Shown in pieces: positions 11,011 through 25,094 of a DNA stretch of 64,000 nucleotides; within the stretch, counting starts at the first letter, position 1, and each line of letters starts with the position of its first letter. The DNA is taken from the NCBI GenBank assembly GCA_026413225.1, contig CM048554.1, positions 78,112,463 to 78,176,462 of the forward strand. Reading direction: 5' to 3'. The position numbers were made by a program, and so were the translations under genes. Origin of the DNA: Otis tarda (lineage: Eukaryota; Chordata; Aves; Otidiformes; Otididae). The notes below the pieces were generated by a model. That model made no database searches, was not told where the DNA came from, and saw only the letters and a list, made by a program, of their open reading frames with translations.

Positions 11011-14000
11011 TTCTGTAAACTTTGGCTGGAAATGTAACTTGTCCTTTGAGATGTAGCAGGTGACTTCAGAGTCAGTTGCTGCTAAGTCTGACAGAAAAGG
11101 AAATAAAAGGATCCATCTCTCTCCCTCCTTCCCAGATGAATTCCTCACTTATTTGCTAACTTCCCTGTCATTTTAAGCTCCAATTTGGAGTTTAGCTTAG
11201 GCATCACCAAAGGCTATTATCCTGCATTCCAGGGTTTAGGGACATGAAATTTAACTGATATAGACAAGTTCACCTTGTGGTCATTTGTGCCTTTGTTCCA
11301 AAGTATGGCCAATATTTTTCTTCCACTTGCAAATTCATGGCTTCTATTTCTCCCTTTATACCTCTCCCACCCTTAGGTTTGTCCTTTCATCAGTCATGGC
11401 ATATGTTCCCTGATTCGGTCTGCATTGCACACAGATTGGGAATAAAGTATTGCCTTTTTATACCACATTGCAGCCTGTGCTGCTCCCCTGGTAGGCTTTT
11501 ATCTGCACTCTGGCTGTCTCTGATCGCAAGCCTATGGAGCTTCCTGATGGGATCAGAAGGAGCAAGTAAGCTCACCAGGAGAGCCATTGGATCACCTCCT
11601 AAATTGCTGGTGGTGAGGCTGGATGGACTAGAAGGCAAAGATGAAAAGCTGCAGTGTTTGCTCTGAGGAGAGCAATGAATCTCTAACAGGAGTGGAAATT
11701 TGCCATTGCTTTTGCTAGAGCTGTTGAGAAAATGAAGGGAACAAGAGGGTGAGTTTCCTGGAGCCAAAACTGTCCTTGGAACATATCACATCACAAGCTT
11801 TTCTAGTGACAGAATTCTTTCATTATTATTTTTTAATTAAACCATCATTAAAAATAATCCTCGCTTTTAAATCACAAGTCAAAAATGCAAATGTGACCCC
11901 TGGGAACTCAAAAGTCTCAGGCTACACAAATTTCTCTCATCCCTGCTATGGAAACAACAAAAGATGAATATACAAGGAATGTCTGTTAAGGATAAGTTTT
12001 AATGATCATCTGCAACTTGTTATTCCATAATACATGCCATTAATAAACTGAATTACCCCCAAAAGTCTGTCCTGCGAGAAGTGCTATATTTCCTGCATCT
12101 GCTGCATCTGTTTTATCACATCTCTGCATCCTTTTGAAAACACTGTGCAACGTGTCAAAAAAGGTTCCAGCACAAAGTAATCACGACTCAGGTATATAAT
12201 ATCTGAGTCTTTCCTCTCTTTCCTCCACAGTTCTTTTATTTCACTTTTTACTGCTGTGCGTAAGGAACAGCTTCCAACTGAGAAAAGCTCCGTCTACCTC
12301 CTTTCTTCTCTCTGATTGAAAATCTTTGTCTCAATTGTGGATTCAAAACATTAAACCTCACCCTAGTAAATGGTAGAGTCACCAACAGATTCAAGCTGAC
12401 ATGTGGATTTTTTTTTGCTCCAAGGCCACTGAAGTTAATAGGATACTTTTCATTGCCTGCAATGAAAACTGGCCTATGCCTATAGTCATGCATAATTAGC
12501 AAGTGGGAGATGAAAGGGCCACATTACCTCCCATTCCCACATTTTCAGTAGACTGCTTTCCCTACCCATGTGGCTGCAAGATTCTCATTCCAATCTGCTC
12601 TTATCTTGATTTGGGGGAAAACTGGTTCTCGTAATGCTTTCATTGTGCTAAGGTATATATCCCTCTTCACAGAATTAAATTAACCTCTGTTCTGCTCAGA
12701 TATACTATTATCGTCATTACTATGAAATTAATTGTTTCTGAAGCAACTGCAGACAAGACACCAAGCCAGCCCCCCCCCAGGCCGCATTCCATGGGGCTAG
12801 CTGCTGTGCGCAGTTCCAGTGAATGTATTGGGAAAGGCAGCACCGCAGCTTGAAAAGCTCAGGCACACCACTCCTCCCTGATTCCTTGCAGCTGCCATTC
12901 ATGTCAGTGAGATGCTTTCTCAGGAAGGTGCCAGAGAGGAGGGCTGAAGAGGTGTAGCCTTATGATTACATGGAGAGGATCGGGAGGTCTCGGTTCCCTC
13001 TTGTGTCCCTGGTTGCAAGTCCATTCCTTTGCTCCTCATGTGCAAAACAGCTAAAATGTATTCTGCCTCCTTCTCTATCAATATTGATAATGTTCCTTTT
13101 GTTTCGAAAAAGTGTATCCCTTGTCATTGATTTTTTTTATAGTGCCATATCTTGTCCTTTTTATCTTAGGCAAATCTTAGTTTGAGCTTTCTTGGACTGA
13201 GAGCAGTAAAACTCCCATTCTTTGTATTTTAAGACTTTTTCTTAGACAACTGGCATTCTTACCAGCAAAAATCTGGGCAGAGACTGAACTTTTATTGTAA
13301 AAGAAGAAATATGCTTTATAAGTACTAAAAGCCATGACAAAATCCTGTGCAAAAGTTAAATAAGGCTAAGAAATAAGTAAATATATATGTGTGACAAATA
13401 TATATTTATATACATGTACATAAAGCCAATCTCTTTTTCAAGGACAGGTAATGATTTCATGATGTGAACAGTTGACTTCATTACAATAAGACATATGGTT
13501 TCATAAATTCAATACTTACTGTGGGGTATTTGTTCAAATTTTAATGCCACACAATGTTCTGAACTTATTGTGATGAGAAATACCAGCTGATGATGAGAAG
13601 CAGAGCTGGGAGCACTAGATCACACCAAGCTTTGCAAGGGTCCAGATAGGTGAAGCTGACAAACAATTACCAGTACGTTCCAGCAGACACCACAGTGTGG
13701 AAGCCTCCTGGCTGCTCTTCAGCCTTGGTGGCTCAGTACCCATTTAGCACGGTGGAGCAGCCATTTGCTATGAAACCACTATGTCTTTGCCTTACTGGTT
13801 AAATGAAGAAATGTTATTAAAATCTAGGCACAAGGAAAATACATGGAATGAAATTCTGTACCTGCTGTGATCAGTGTGAATTTTGCTAATGGCTTTAAAA
13901 GGCCAAAGTTTAATCCGGAATGTTTTAGTCTCCTTATTTTGAAATAAAAGACACATTTTAAAACTGAATTTATAAAAATGCTTACCTTAAGGCTTGTTGA

Positions 14001-16527
14001 TATGTATAGTAGTGTTACTAATCAGCTTTTCAAGATGCAAACCTTTATAAACTAATGACTTATTTTGTTATTCAGAAAGAAATAATGTAGTAGGTGATTG
14101 CATTTTTTTAATTTAAAAAAAAAAGGATTTGGATTTCAAGTATTTTCTCAGGTTTGGGTTTGAATTCTTGCTTACTGTTGACATTGTGTGATAATATAAA
14201 ACACCCGCAAAAGCTCTAACCAGAGCAGAGCTGCTGATGCTTATATACCAAAAAAACCCTCAAATGTACAGATTTAATCAGCAAAGGAGATCACATGAGG
14301 CATGTCATTCCCCTGCCCTTCTGTAGTTCTAATGTGTTACTTTTAAGCTACAAATGCTTATTTTTTTAGGGATGTTTAGTGAAGTAACCAGTAACTCAGT
14401 GTATTGGTTCACAATAAATATAATTTTTTAAAACTTAATCTCTACTTCTGCTTGGGGAAAAATAATTAAAACAGTGTAAATTTTGAACTATACTGTGACT
14501 ATCTAGTTTCCACTGGACTGTATTTTTAGCAGGGAAGCATTGCTGACACCCTGGCTTGGGAAAAGGGCTCCAGATAGGGTGGAGAGGCTGCAAGAGGCAG
14601 CCCTGGTCTGGAAAAATGTGTGCGACGGATTAGGCAGGGCTTTGGTCTGTGTGAGAGTTCACGGTATCAGGCTCCAATATTGACTACATTTTAGATAGTA
14701 TTTATTTAGTGAATATATTAGATGAGTCACAAGGTTTTTACCCAGACTTCACCAGAACTTTCGTTTTACAGACAATTGACTGTGACCCTGCAGACACTGA
14801 TTCATGTGCTTTTCTTTGCGTGTGACAGCGAATGGGAGCACCCACAGTATGAGAAATAAAGCATGTGGAGGATCAAGGCCTCAGAGGTGGGTGATAATGA
14901 TTGCATACTTTTGATCCTAGTGAAAACATTCCTTTTTTTTTAAATACTTTTATTTTCTTTCTTAATCTGTAAAGCAGCCTTTGGCTGGTGACAGCTGTGA
15001 GAATTCTGAAGTCCATCATGTACCATGGGGGCCTCTTCTGATTTCTGTTGCCTTGTAATACACTTAGAGCAGCACATGGAAAGTGAATATCCAGAATTTT
15101 CTGTTGGTGAAAAGAAACAGAGTCATCCAGAGGAAGGAGACCCAAGAGAGCCAACCTCAGAGTCAGAGGAGAGGTCTCATTTTGCTCCAGTAGTTTCTCT
15201 ATGATTCTCTGAGCATTTTCCCCCCTACAGCTGTAGTTTTACCAGCTTTACGTTGTTTTCCTGCAAAGCAGCAGGTCGTGTGGCCTGTATTCCATCCCCA
15301 GCATTTGGGAAGCCCTGTAACAAAGCTACAAAACTCTCCCATTCTTAAAGGAATTGAGATATTTTGGAGTCCCCAAATATGTTTCTCATACATGTCTGTG
15401 GTTCCAATTTGGTTTTAATCACATAAGCATGAGTAATAGGGTTAGTTATATTAGGTGTATTTGATGTAAAATAGTCTACACTTTTAGCTGGTAGGGGGAA
15501 GGGAGAGACTCCACTGAGGTTTGTAACTTACTAGAAATCTGTATTAGAAAGTGAAAACCAGACACCAAGTTGATGAAATGATTTAAAGTAACTTCATTGA
15601 AAAAGTATGCTCGACAAAATTAACACTGTTCACCTCCTATTCACAGATACACTCAGATACGCTCAACATTTGAAGCAGATAGTTCTTTTGGGCCTGTTAA
15701 AATTCCTTTTATGGCAAGGAAAATATTACTGGAATAATAGCCATATCAGAGTAGCTGGGCTCAGCTATGAGGCTTCCTATGGAAATTGCTGGAGAAGGGT
15801 TTCCCAGATCAGTGGATGAAACCTGGGAGATAATAATTGCTCACTGGACTGCTGTGCCTGTTTTCTGGGACAATAGCTTATATATTTCTTTAGCAGCACA
15901 GTGCCCTTGCTCCACCTCTGGCCTGTTTCTCATCATGCAAACTATCTTTGTATAATCACAACCTTGAGGGAACCCCTGTTTGCTGGGTTGCTGAGGGACA
16001 TGCTTTCTTATGTTACCTTTCCACATTGTGTGTCTTTACTGTAGATGGAGCCCTCCACAGTGGTCAAAGGTGAGAATATGGTTTATCCTAAAAGCCCTGT
16101 ATCACCCATGCATCCATGGAGTCTAAGTTCAAGTGAAAAATAAAATGCAGGCCTCTCCAGCCTGATCAACAGCGAAAAGTAGTGACAGAGCCAATTCTTC
16201 CACCAGGAGGATGAGTCATTCCAACTATCTCCTGTATGCCTGCTTAGGATGGGAGTCACCCTGTCCAATTTTAGACGTCCCTAGCTGTCTAAATCAAAGG
16301 TGATTATCCAGACTGCCTGTAGTGCCACCCTAAGATCAATATCTAAAATAACTGGGGTGAATTGCCCCCTGAAGGCTCCTCTCTCTTCCTGTTGACTAAT
16401 ACACAACTAGTGTTAGAGTATGCAACTCACTTTGAGATGTTTAAACTGAGGTGAGATAAGTAACACCCCTCCAGTAAGCGGTCTGAATACAGCTCTGTCA
16501 TATTTCTATGGTCCGCGTTACGTACCT
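11011..16527. other. Unique DNA, no gene seen
   Basis: A long AT-rich stretch without recognisable exon, RNA or repeat family. Small features include a C9 run at about 12771, an AT-rich TATATA patch at about 13380-13425, and a poly-A/T patch near 14105-14125. The segment 13900-14350 has few CpG, many TAAT-type motifs and little low complexity. It could be conserved non-coding DNA, but this cannot be told from one sequence. Confidence 0.5.
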
Positions 16528-16551
16528 CTAGAGTAGTAGACTCTACTCTAG
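16528..16551. repeat. Perfect 9-bp-arm hairpin
   Basis: CTAGAGTAG and CTACTCTAG are perfect reverse complements around a 6-base loop (TAGACT). No gene context is seen. Confidence 0.8.
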
Positions 16552-19500
16552 TCTAGGAATGGCTCGTTACTTTCTTGAATTTATGGGCTGTATTGCTCCA
16601 TTTTATTCAACATGATAAGTGGTCTGAGAACAAGGCTGTGCATCTACAAAAGACAAAAAACATTATTGCACTTTAGTCAGCAACCATATGACACAAAAGC
16701 ATCAGCAATGCAAAGAACTGTGCAAGTTTTAAAAATGTGTGCAAAAACAGCGAGAGCATTGACGTGTGACCCTGGACAAACATTTCTTGTTGATCTTGCT
16801 TGGTGACCAGTCAGAATGGGAAATCACCTCTGCAGCATAGGTTTACTTTTGCAAATAGTAGGAGAATTGAAAGCTTTGAAAGCTCCACAGGAGCCTGAAT
16901 ACTGCCAGGGTTCTTAACCTGTCTGAGAGGGAGGATCATCTGCAGCCTTGAACACACTAAGTATAGACAAGAGGTACATAAGCAGTCAAAGATAACACCA
17001 CTTCATATCAAGAGCTGCTATCCAACCCTACAAAGGAATTTGAACAACTGCTAAGGATTTCTAAAGTCTGCACTTGATTACTGCAGGACTTCACATACCT
17101 CCTCCAAGTATTTATGATTCTTCCCTACAAATCAGTGGTTTAAAGACACCTAAAATAATGATGTAAAAACTTTTCCAAGTATCTTAAATATAGAATTATT
17201 ATTAGATTTGTTCCTGTTTCACAGATACATTCTTTGGCCCAAGCTATGTGTTTCAACACTCTCTCCTTACATCAAGGGCTCTTCAGGGCTTTTTCTATAT
17301 GTGCTGAAAGACACTTCTTTACCTGAGGCTACTCTGCTAACTTCTTTGGGCACAAAGTATCTCTGGATAATTTGACCACGTGAGGCACACTCAGAAGATT
17401 TGGCAGATTGTCTCAACCATTTGGAGTTAACCAATAATAATGTCCCTGCTCCTAATCCTCCAGATTTCTTCTAAGTTCTATTGCTATTTGTTCTTAGTGA
17501 AAAGCATGGCATTATCTTGTTACAGCAATTTGATTTTCATTATCTAAGTAGGCTGCTGTGTCAGCAAAAAGCAGCAATTTGGAAAGGATGGAAAAGACTG
17601 CGAGTCATGGATGAATGAGTGATAGGTGGAGAAATAGGGAAAGATAGAAGAGGGTATGTTGAGTGATTGAGAGAGCCTGGAAAAAAAGGTGAGGTCTGTG
17701 GTAATTAGTTAAGAAATATGGCTCTTTGTTTACATGGTTAAATAGGGGAAACCTGCCCTTTCCCTGTCACATATAACCTATGCTTAAATGGCTGAAGTTC
17801 AGCCAGAAGCGTGCTGTTAAATAGTTTGTTTAGAAGAGGCTAGAGTACTGAGATCACTACAAGATCATGTCTAAGTCATTTGACAAGAAAAACTACCCGG
17901 CAAGGAATTGTCAACCACGAAGTGTCATTTTAAAGTCTGCGTTCGAAATGCACTTCCTCTTACTGCAGGAAGAGGCCTGGAAGGTGGGGAAAAATCAATC
18001 AGCTACTCATGAGCCTTCCTTTAGCTATGATTACAATGCCTCAGGCATTGCTTTGGAGACACAAGGTTTCAAGAGACGATATTTAAATCAATATGGCCAT
18101 GGAGCACAGCATGCTCTTGTTGGTATCTAATTAGCTCCAATTTAAACAATTTTCTGGGCTGAATGTTTAAAATCTTTACATATTTTTCTATGTATAATCC
18201 AATACTCACTGAAAGCAATGGGGCTACATCTACTGTAGTAAATAAAATAAACCAAGGACTATTCTCTGGCTCTGATGCCAAGCAGTGTGGCACAGCTTAT
18301 GTCCATATTGCTCAACTTTCTTCTTCCCCCAGAAGAGCAAGGGTGGCCACAACTAATTTGCCATTGGTATTGACACCCCATGGGTCTGACCCCTGAATGT
18401 TGCCTGGACGTTGTTAGAGAGTGCCAGAACCAGATCGTGGAGCACACTAGAACTATGTGGGGTGATGCTGTTCCAGTGCTCCTCCTTGTTTTATTAATAC
18501 AGCGATATCCTGAGAGTCTTTTTATTGGCATCAGTGGGTGAAAATGAGCCATCTACTTTGATGACTTTGTAATCCCTTGAGATTCCAAGAGCATATTGCT
18601 TACCGGTAAAAGGGACCTCCATCTTAAAGGAGAAAAAGGAATTTGAAAGCTGCTTTGGGCATTTTGCCAGCTGCATAGCAACATCTGGTTGGCATTCAGA
18701 GGCTTCAGGGGCAGCTAATCCTGCTCTGAGCAGGATTAACATCCTTGTTTAAAATGTACTCTTAGTATGTCTGATGGAGCCAGGGTTTTGGTTGTCCAGA
18801 GCAGAGGGAAAGAGTGCGAGAAGGAGGGCTTGTGTGACTGTCAGATAGCGTTTCCATCCCCACTTTGTTCTCTGTGGCTTCAGTGCTTCACCTGATGGAA
18901 CAAAGCAGCAGCATAGCTTCAGGAGCCCTGCCAAATACTCATTAAATATGGTAGGGATGACTGCTCGTCTCCTCTTCACTACACATTCTGCAAGTGAGAG
19001 CTCTTAGCAGCATGGAAGTTATTTTCAGAAATACTGCTCTGCTTTCTCTAGCATAGGTGAGCAAGATTATATTTAGCATAGGTGCATTTAACCCCAGTTG
19101 CATTGTTTGTGAAACTGTTTTAATGAAAGAAATACAAGATTTGTTTGGAGTCAGAGTGTAGCAGAACTCACGGATGAGCTCCTACACAAAATTTCCTCAA
19201 GCTTTACATAGCTATGGGCACAGAAGTTAAACACTCTTGACTCAAAGTACCTCTACTGATAGTGACCAGCTGATTTCTTGAAGACCAGCTCTGTTGTTAA
19301 AGTCAGCTGTTGGAAATGATGGGACAACACAGAAGTTTGACACTGCTTTATAATTTCTGGAAAACTTTGTGCTTTTAGTAGGTCCTCTTTGAAACTGGAG
19401 TGCTGTGAACTTCTGAGAAGCATTGCAAGCCATAGTCATAGCAAGGAGAACGGTCTCCTGTGGCTCCAGAGCATGGGACAATATGAAGACACAGGGAATC

Positions 19501-20539
19501 GCACACACACTTTACAGCTTGCCCTGGGCATCTTTATGAGGAACTCAAACAATTAAGTGCTTATTAATTAACAGAATGTTCTAAACATGGGAAGCACTCA
19601 TATTTGTAAGCACAGTTTCTTCTAGAGTTACCGCTGTACTTCTGCATGTCACTGTGAGAGGCTGCTGCAAAACTGCTGGTTGAAATTGGATTGGCTTTGC
19701 TGAGGAGGCAGTTCAGCTGAATGTTTGGCCTGGTATGCTCAGATTTACAGATATCACCAGGACTACCATATCCAGGTGTAATATTTGCATATTTGCATGC
19801 AGTATTTACATATTCAAGTACAGTATTTACATGTTCTTTATTTTGCATGTCGAGACTTTTGACAAATAAAGGAAACACTTCAAACTGTGTCTTTATTTTT
19901 GTTTCCTATGTCTCAGATTTTCCAGAAAAATAAGTTGCTACATCCCCCTCTTTCATCCCTGAAAAGGAGCAGGAAAACGAGCGGCTTTCCTGCAACAGCT
20001 GCTGCACCTGCTGTTTACAGTGAAGTTGGACCACAGCAAGGCTCCTTTTCTGGTCCACAACATTTCCTCCAGCAGTCAAAGCCGACACATCAAAGTGAAA
20101 GCTCCAAAGGAGAAAAACAATGTGACCTATTGTTCCAAGAAAACAAAATAAATCATTTGTAGGAAGGGAATAAAAGTTCCTAACTGGATATTTAAAACAT
20201 TAATGTTAGGAAGAAGATTGCAAAGCAAAATATAAAGTAATGCGATGATGCTAGACACGGTACAATTTCTAGAATTTTACTGCACTGTCACTTGATATGT
20301 TCTAACAATAGGAAACAATGCATACAATGTGTGCCATGATTCTTTGTAGATACACATCACAGCTCTAGATAAAAGGCAGTGTTGGAGCCTCTCATTTGCT
20401 TCTGTTTCCAGTTTTGAAAAGTCCTGAATTCTGAAATTCTTCAGTCTGATGAGGTTTGGACCTATTTTTGTATTAGTGGTGTTTCTTCTTTTGTTCTTCT
20501 TCCTTTCTGTTGTTTGTTATTCTTACGATGGAAATACCT
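16552..20539. other. Unique DNA, no gene seen
   Basis: Short frames only, with no recognisable domain or repeat family. Confidence 0.5.
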
Positions 20540-20755
20540 TGAGGTTCCCAGTGAGGGCCCCATTGTGCTAGACAATTACGCTGCACAAAGAAGTTATAAT
20601 GTAAATAGAGAAACCAGTGTGTGGTAGAGGAAACAGAGACACAGACAGCCGAGAATCAGCTTGCCTGTATTCGTCTCAAAGGTCAGAGGCAGAGGTGGTC
20701 AAAACCCAGACTTGTGTTGCCCAGCTTGTAGTTCTTTTTCAGTAATGGAGGAAGC
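20540..20755 (-). mobile_element. Old amniote SINE-like fragment, antisense
   Basis: The block GGGCCCCATTGTGCTAGACA (about 20556) is followed by a decayed TGCACAAAG...AATGTAAATAGAG block and then by GAGGCAGAGGTGGTCAAAAC...CCAGACTTG. This is the order seen in the antisense strand of a widespread ancient amniote interspersed repeat (the 'gggccccattgtgctaggcgctgtacaaa' family). I do not assign a library name. It is heavily diverged and inactive. Confidence 0.6.
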
Positions 20756-22830
20756 CAAATGAAGATGCTCTGTTGTTTCACCTGGATAAAAAGTATTACA
20801 TTTTTTTCAAAAGCTTAAAATACAACTTGCTTTGCTGTGAGGAGGAGGTGTAGAAACATACCTGAATGCCAACCAGGATTTCTTAAGAAACTAAATGCAA
20901 TCTGGAAGCTTGCCTGCCATCATGAAATCATATTATCCAGAGGCACTTGGGTTACCTCTCCTCTCAGCATAATCAAATGAGTTTTGACCTTGTGACCTAG
21001 ATGCAGGTAATAAAACCTTCAACTTTCTTCCAGCAGTGCTGCCGCAGCCATGCAGCTGTGGAATGGTGCACCTTATTTCCTGTGATCCCAGGCGAGGTTC
21101 TGATCAGAAAACCGAAGGCACAGAAATCAAAGGCTAGTCCCTACTTTCGGGATGTTGTTTAGAGAGCCCTGTTGTCAGAGAAAAGGAGACAGCACAGAAA
21201 ATTCTGTCTAAAACTAGAGCTTCTCTGTGAGTTTACCTGAAAGAGTCTGAAGTAGCAGATGCAGCACTGTGTATACTTAATTACCAAGTAAACCAACTAA
21301 AATCAAAGTAAGTACAGTTGTTTAATGAGAAATGGAAATCCAGAACTTGACTCAGTTTCTTCCTGTTCTAACAAATGTCCGGAGGAAATTAATGAAACCT
21401 GCTAAAAATTTCATGAAGAAAATGGAACAACCGCACTGCCTTGGCTTAATGGCTTCCACACAAAAGGTTCAAAGGGTTGGTACATTCTGCTTACTGGGTT
21501 CACAGCACCTGGGCCAGATCTTCATAATACTCACAGGCCGAAAAGCTGTGTCTTGTGTTCTAACTTTAACGAATTGAACTGAAACATTTGCAAAACAAAT
21601 ACTGAAAGTAAAGGACTTCGGACTGATCAAGAGGCAAAAGCACAATTTATAGAGCTCTGTGTAGAGATAGCTAGTGAACTTTGATGGCCACTGAGAAGCA
21701 GGGGATCAGAGGGCTCAACTCGTTGCCTTCCCTCCACAGCCTTTACACTGATGAAATCATGAGCCAGAAGAACGCAAACAATTCTCAAAGATCAAGTATA
21801 TATAATCCTACACTGCATAGCTTGATAAGAAAGCCTTCATAAAGAGGCCCCTATTTCTGTTACTGTGCCATATTTGATCGCCTTGCGATTTAGGAACGTC
21901 TTTCTCGGACTATGCCTTACTCTTAGCAAAGCTAGAAATTTGGCTATACTTTCCCCTATTAATGTGAAGAATCATTACCAAATGTTTTAGAACTACTTAT
22001 ACAACTAGATCATTTTTCTTGCCATAAAAAAGACCCATCTTTAGTAAAAGAATATAGAATTTTCTTCATAATGCAGCATGCCTTGTGCAATTCAAGCAGA
22101 ATCTCTTGCAACTGAAGGCAAAAAACTACAACTAAATCCTATCTGACCCTAAGGTGGTTAGATATATTTTACCACCTAAGAACTGTGAAAGGGTTTGAGG
22201 GTCCACACATGGTCTTTTTGCTGTATGTGTATCGTGTTAGTACAGACAGGTGGGTGATATCTGTGGCTAAGACTCTACAGAAACACACCTGATAAAACTA
22301 TAATACAGAAATTATTTCAAAGACACACAGTCATAGACAGGTGCACAACTCCCTTTGGTTTTCACTGAGGCTTAGGTACTCTTGTACACTTTATTCTAGT
22401 ATCCCTCTCCCATTCAAAATGAGAGGTAAGGATTATGGACTTAGCTGTATTCATAGACCAGACAAAAATACTGGGAATAGCCTATTCCAATACCTGAAAA
22501 AAAAAATTTTACCTGGGATGCCTTAAAAGAAACCTAAACTAAGACAGATGAATTCTGGTGAATCCGGCTGAAGTGCTTTAAGGTATTACTGCCCTGCTGT
22601 CGTCTGTCGCTCTTGCAGCAGCTGCCAACGTCTTCAGAAATTCAGCAAAAGGGGATGAGGACCTGTGGCCTGGCTGGTCCATTACAGAGATGAGCCTATT
22701 AACTGAGGGCATCTTTGTGGCAAAATGGGTTTACCTCTTTTTGCCCTGCTGCCCCACTGCCACCAGACAGGCAGCCAGCCACAACAAGCAGCTGTGGTAC
22801 CAGCATTGCCAGCTGTGGGTTAGTCATAAT
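20756..22830. other. Unique DNA, no gene seen
   Basis: No recognisable feature. A run of A and T at about 22498-22510 is the only simple sequence. Confidence 0.5.
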
Positions 22831-23017
22831 CCTTCCTTCCTTCCTTCCTGTCTTTCTGTTTTTCTTCCTTTCTTCCTTCCTATCCTGTTCCTCTTTTTCC
22901 CTTTCCTTCCGTTATCTTTATCCCCCTCTTTCTCACTATCTTTCTTTCTTCCTTTCTCTCTTACTTTCCTGTCTCCCTTATCTTTCTGTCTTGCTTTCTC
23001 TTTCTCTCTTCCTTCAC
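22831..23017. repeat. Polypyrimidine (CTTT/CTTCC) simple repeat
   Basis: Almost uninterrupted C and T in CTTT, CTTC and CTTCC units. Long translated frames through it on either strand (such as the Ser/Leu/Phe-rich plus-strand frames) are artefacts of the repeat. Tracts like this can form triplex DNA and mutate by slippage. Confidence 0.95.
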
Positions 23018-23601
23018 TGCAATTCAAGAGTTAGATCTCAACAGGAAATCCACCTCCATACTCCCACCAGCACCCTCCCAGACAATTAACAATTTGTTCC
23101 CTCTCCCCCTCCCCCACAACCTCTTTTTTTTTGTTTTGTTTTGTTATTGTCAGCTGGTCTCTTGGATTAGGGTTTGCAGCTCTCTCTGGGCTCAGGAAGG
23201 CTTGGTAGCTTGGCAGGATTTCTTGCCAGATCACTGATCCTAATGTAAGTGCCAGAATCCTGCAGTTTGCATAATGCTAATTTTCAGCCCAACTTGCCAA
23301 CTCACATGCTGCTTAGCATGTCAAGTAGCAGAAGGAATGCCATGTGCTCTACCCCGACCGAGAAGGAGAGTAATTGGATAGATACCCACTACCTGAAATT
23401 GAAACTAATCTAACCAACCCCGGGTATAAACCTTAATGCACTGCTGAGCTTCTGGTAAGAGGTTATTAGACTGAAACTGTTTCAAGCCAATTAGTTCCTT
23501 ATTCTCAAAGCTCTGATTGTGGAGTTTTCACTGTCATAATAAGGTTACAAATACTGCCTCATTACGGCAATATTCATTCGCTCAAACCTAGATCCCGCCG
23601 T
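23018..23601. other. Unique DNA, no gene seen
   Basis: Includes a T-rich patch (23122-23148) and an octamer-like TTTGCATAATGCTAAT stretch near 23266. No gene is visible. Confidence 0.4.
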
Positions 23602-23622
23602 CCTTACTCATTATGAGTAAGG
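23602..23622. promoter_or_regulatory. Near-perfect palindrome of two bZIP-like half sites
   Basis: CCTTACTCAT and ATGAGTAAGG are exact reverse complements around one T. Each arm holds TTACTCA/TGAGTAA, a variant of the AP-1/bZIP heptamer. Whether any factor binds is unknown; the call is from symmetry and motif only. Confidence 0.35.
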
Positions 23623-25094
23623 GTAGTCGAACTGGACCTTAATGCTTGTGCTAATGAAATGCTAGACATGTCAGGGTGCGGCGATACTGGGAGATATCAC
23701 CACACCTAAGGGATGCTGCCAGTCATTGGGCTAGACGCCAAGTACCTTCCCTCGACTAGGCGTGGGGCTATCTCATTGTATTACCACACACTGAAGTGTC
23801 TTATTGCAATACTGGTTCTTTCAAAGCAAAACAAAACCAGGCTGCCTAGGAAAAAAAAAACCACCACCTCTGTTTTCATTCTAAGCTGCACCCACACTGA
23901 TGCTAACATAACTGCCGTGTGAGTCCAAGAAGGTGGGACTCTTCTCTGAGTTCACCTGCATGTGTGGATACGTGATCTAAACAGATTGTCCAGGCTCTCT
24001 TGGAAGGAAACGAGTAGCTCAGAAGAATGATCCTTTCTGCATGAGACACCTGTCTTAGGAGAGGTGAGGTGGGCAGGGCTCTGAAGGTGCAATCTCTCCC
24101 TGAGCTGAAGGGCAGCCTAGACAAGAGGCTCTGAACCGGATCCTTTCAGTCAGCTGAAGTATACAGGGAGTGTACCTCAAACTTAGTGACAGAAATAGCC
24201 CCTGGTTTGCTTTCCAGCTGATTGCTTGGTCACAGACAAGAACTGCGGTCATAACTCTTGCGCCAATTAGCTGATGCAACACTCCAAGCCCCTCAGCCAA
24301 GGATCATGTCTGTAAGACGCACCTCTTGACAGCTCCCAAGCAGCAATGAATAATAAGGGCACCGTGAGAAGCGGCTTTGATTTTCTCTGTTTGGTCAGCA
24401 GGAAAGCAAGTGTCCTGGCCCAACAGGCCATGTAGACACCCTCCTGGGAACGCAGCTGACTGGTTTGTGCAATGGGCTCACTCACAGCTACTTGGTGAGT
24501 GGCTCGCTGCTGACATTGTCCCAACGCCCAGCGAGCGGCACCTCAGCATATGGGAAACGCTTCAGAGGAGTGCTGAGCAGACAGTCTCTAATCTAGGAGG
24601 TGTGGAGATTAGAGGGAAATTGGGTAAGGAATGTACAATGAAGGCAAAGAAATAAATTGGCCAAGTAAGATGTATGCAAGAAATAATGCCTGAATAGTAT
24701 TGCTTTAATTTCTTGATCTTCTGTGCTTGGATGTGGTTTTGCTTGGAAAGTGGAGAGGTGAAATTCTCCCGAGTTTGTCTCTCTACTTTGTCCTGTATGA
24801 TACCTTCCCCTGTGATCCTCTCCATTTTAATAAAGCTCCAAATGTGTGGAAGGGATAGGGCTGGAGGAATTCATTATGCCTCCATCAAAGCAATGGCTGT
24901 ATATAGGGAAACTGCAAAACATTTCCCATAAAGCACTATCGCTACAGAAAGGCTCACTCTTTAGGAAAGGATCTTTTGGCAAAGGGCAGTGTCAAAAGAT
25001 GATATATGTCCACTGGTCAGACCCTTCTTGCTTCAGGCTGATTTGGCCTGATCACTTGGGTTTGGAGGACCACAGGAAGATTAAAATTGTAACA
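23623..25094. other. Unique DNA, no gene seen
   Basis: No exon or RNA gene is visible. The open frame 24846-25184 runs into the CR1 copy that follows, and its end (…HWNRLPKEVVESPSLEVFK…) is CR1 sequence rather than a host gene. Confidence 0.5.

Noticed and set aside
15887..15905. TAGCAGCACAGTG motif resembling the miR-15/16 5' end
   Set aside because: Only the first ten or so bases agree and no hairpin arm pairs with it.
22831..23034. 114- and 124-codon Ser/Phe/Leu-rich frames
   Set aside because: Translation of a polypyrimidine simple repeat.
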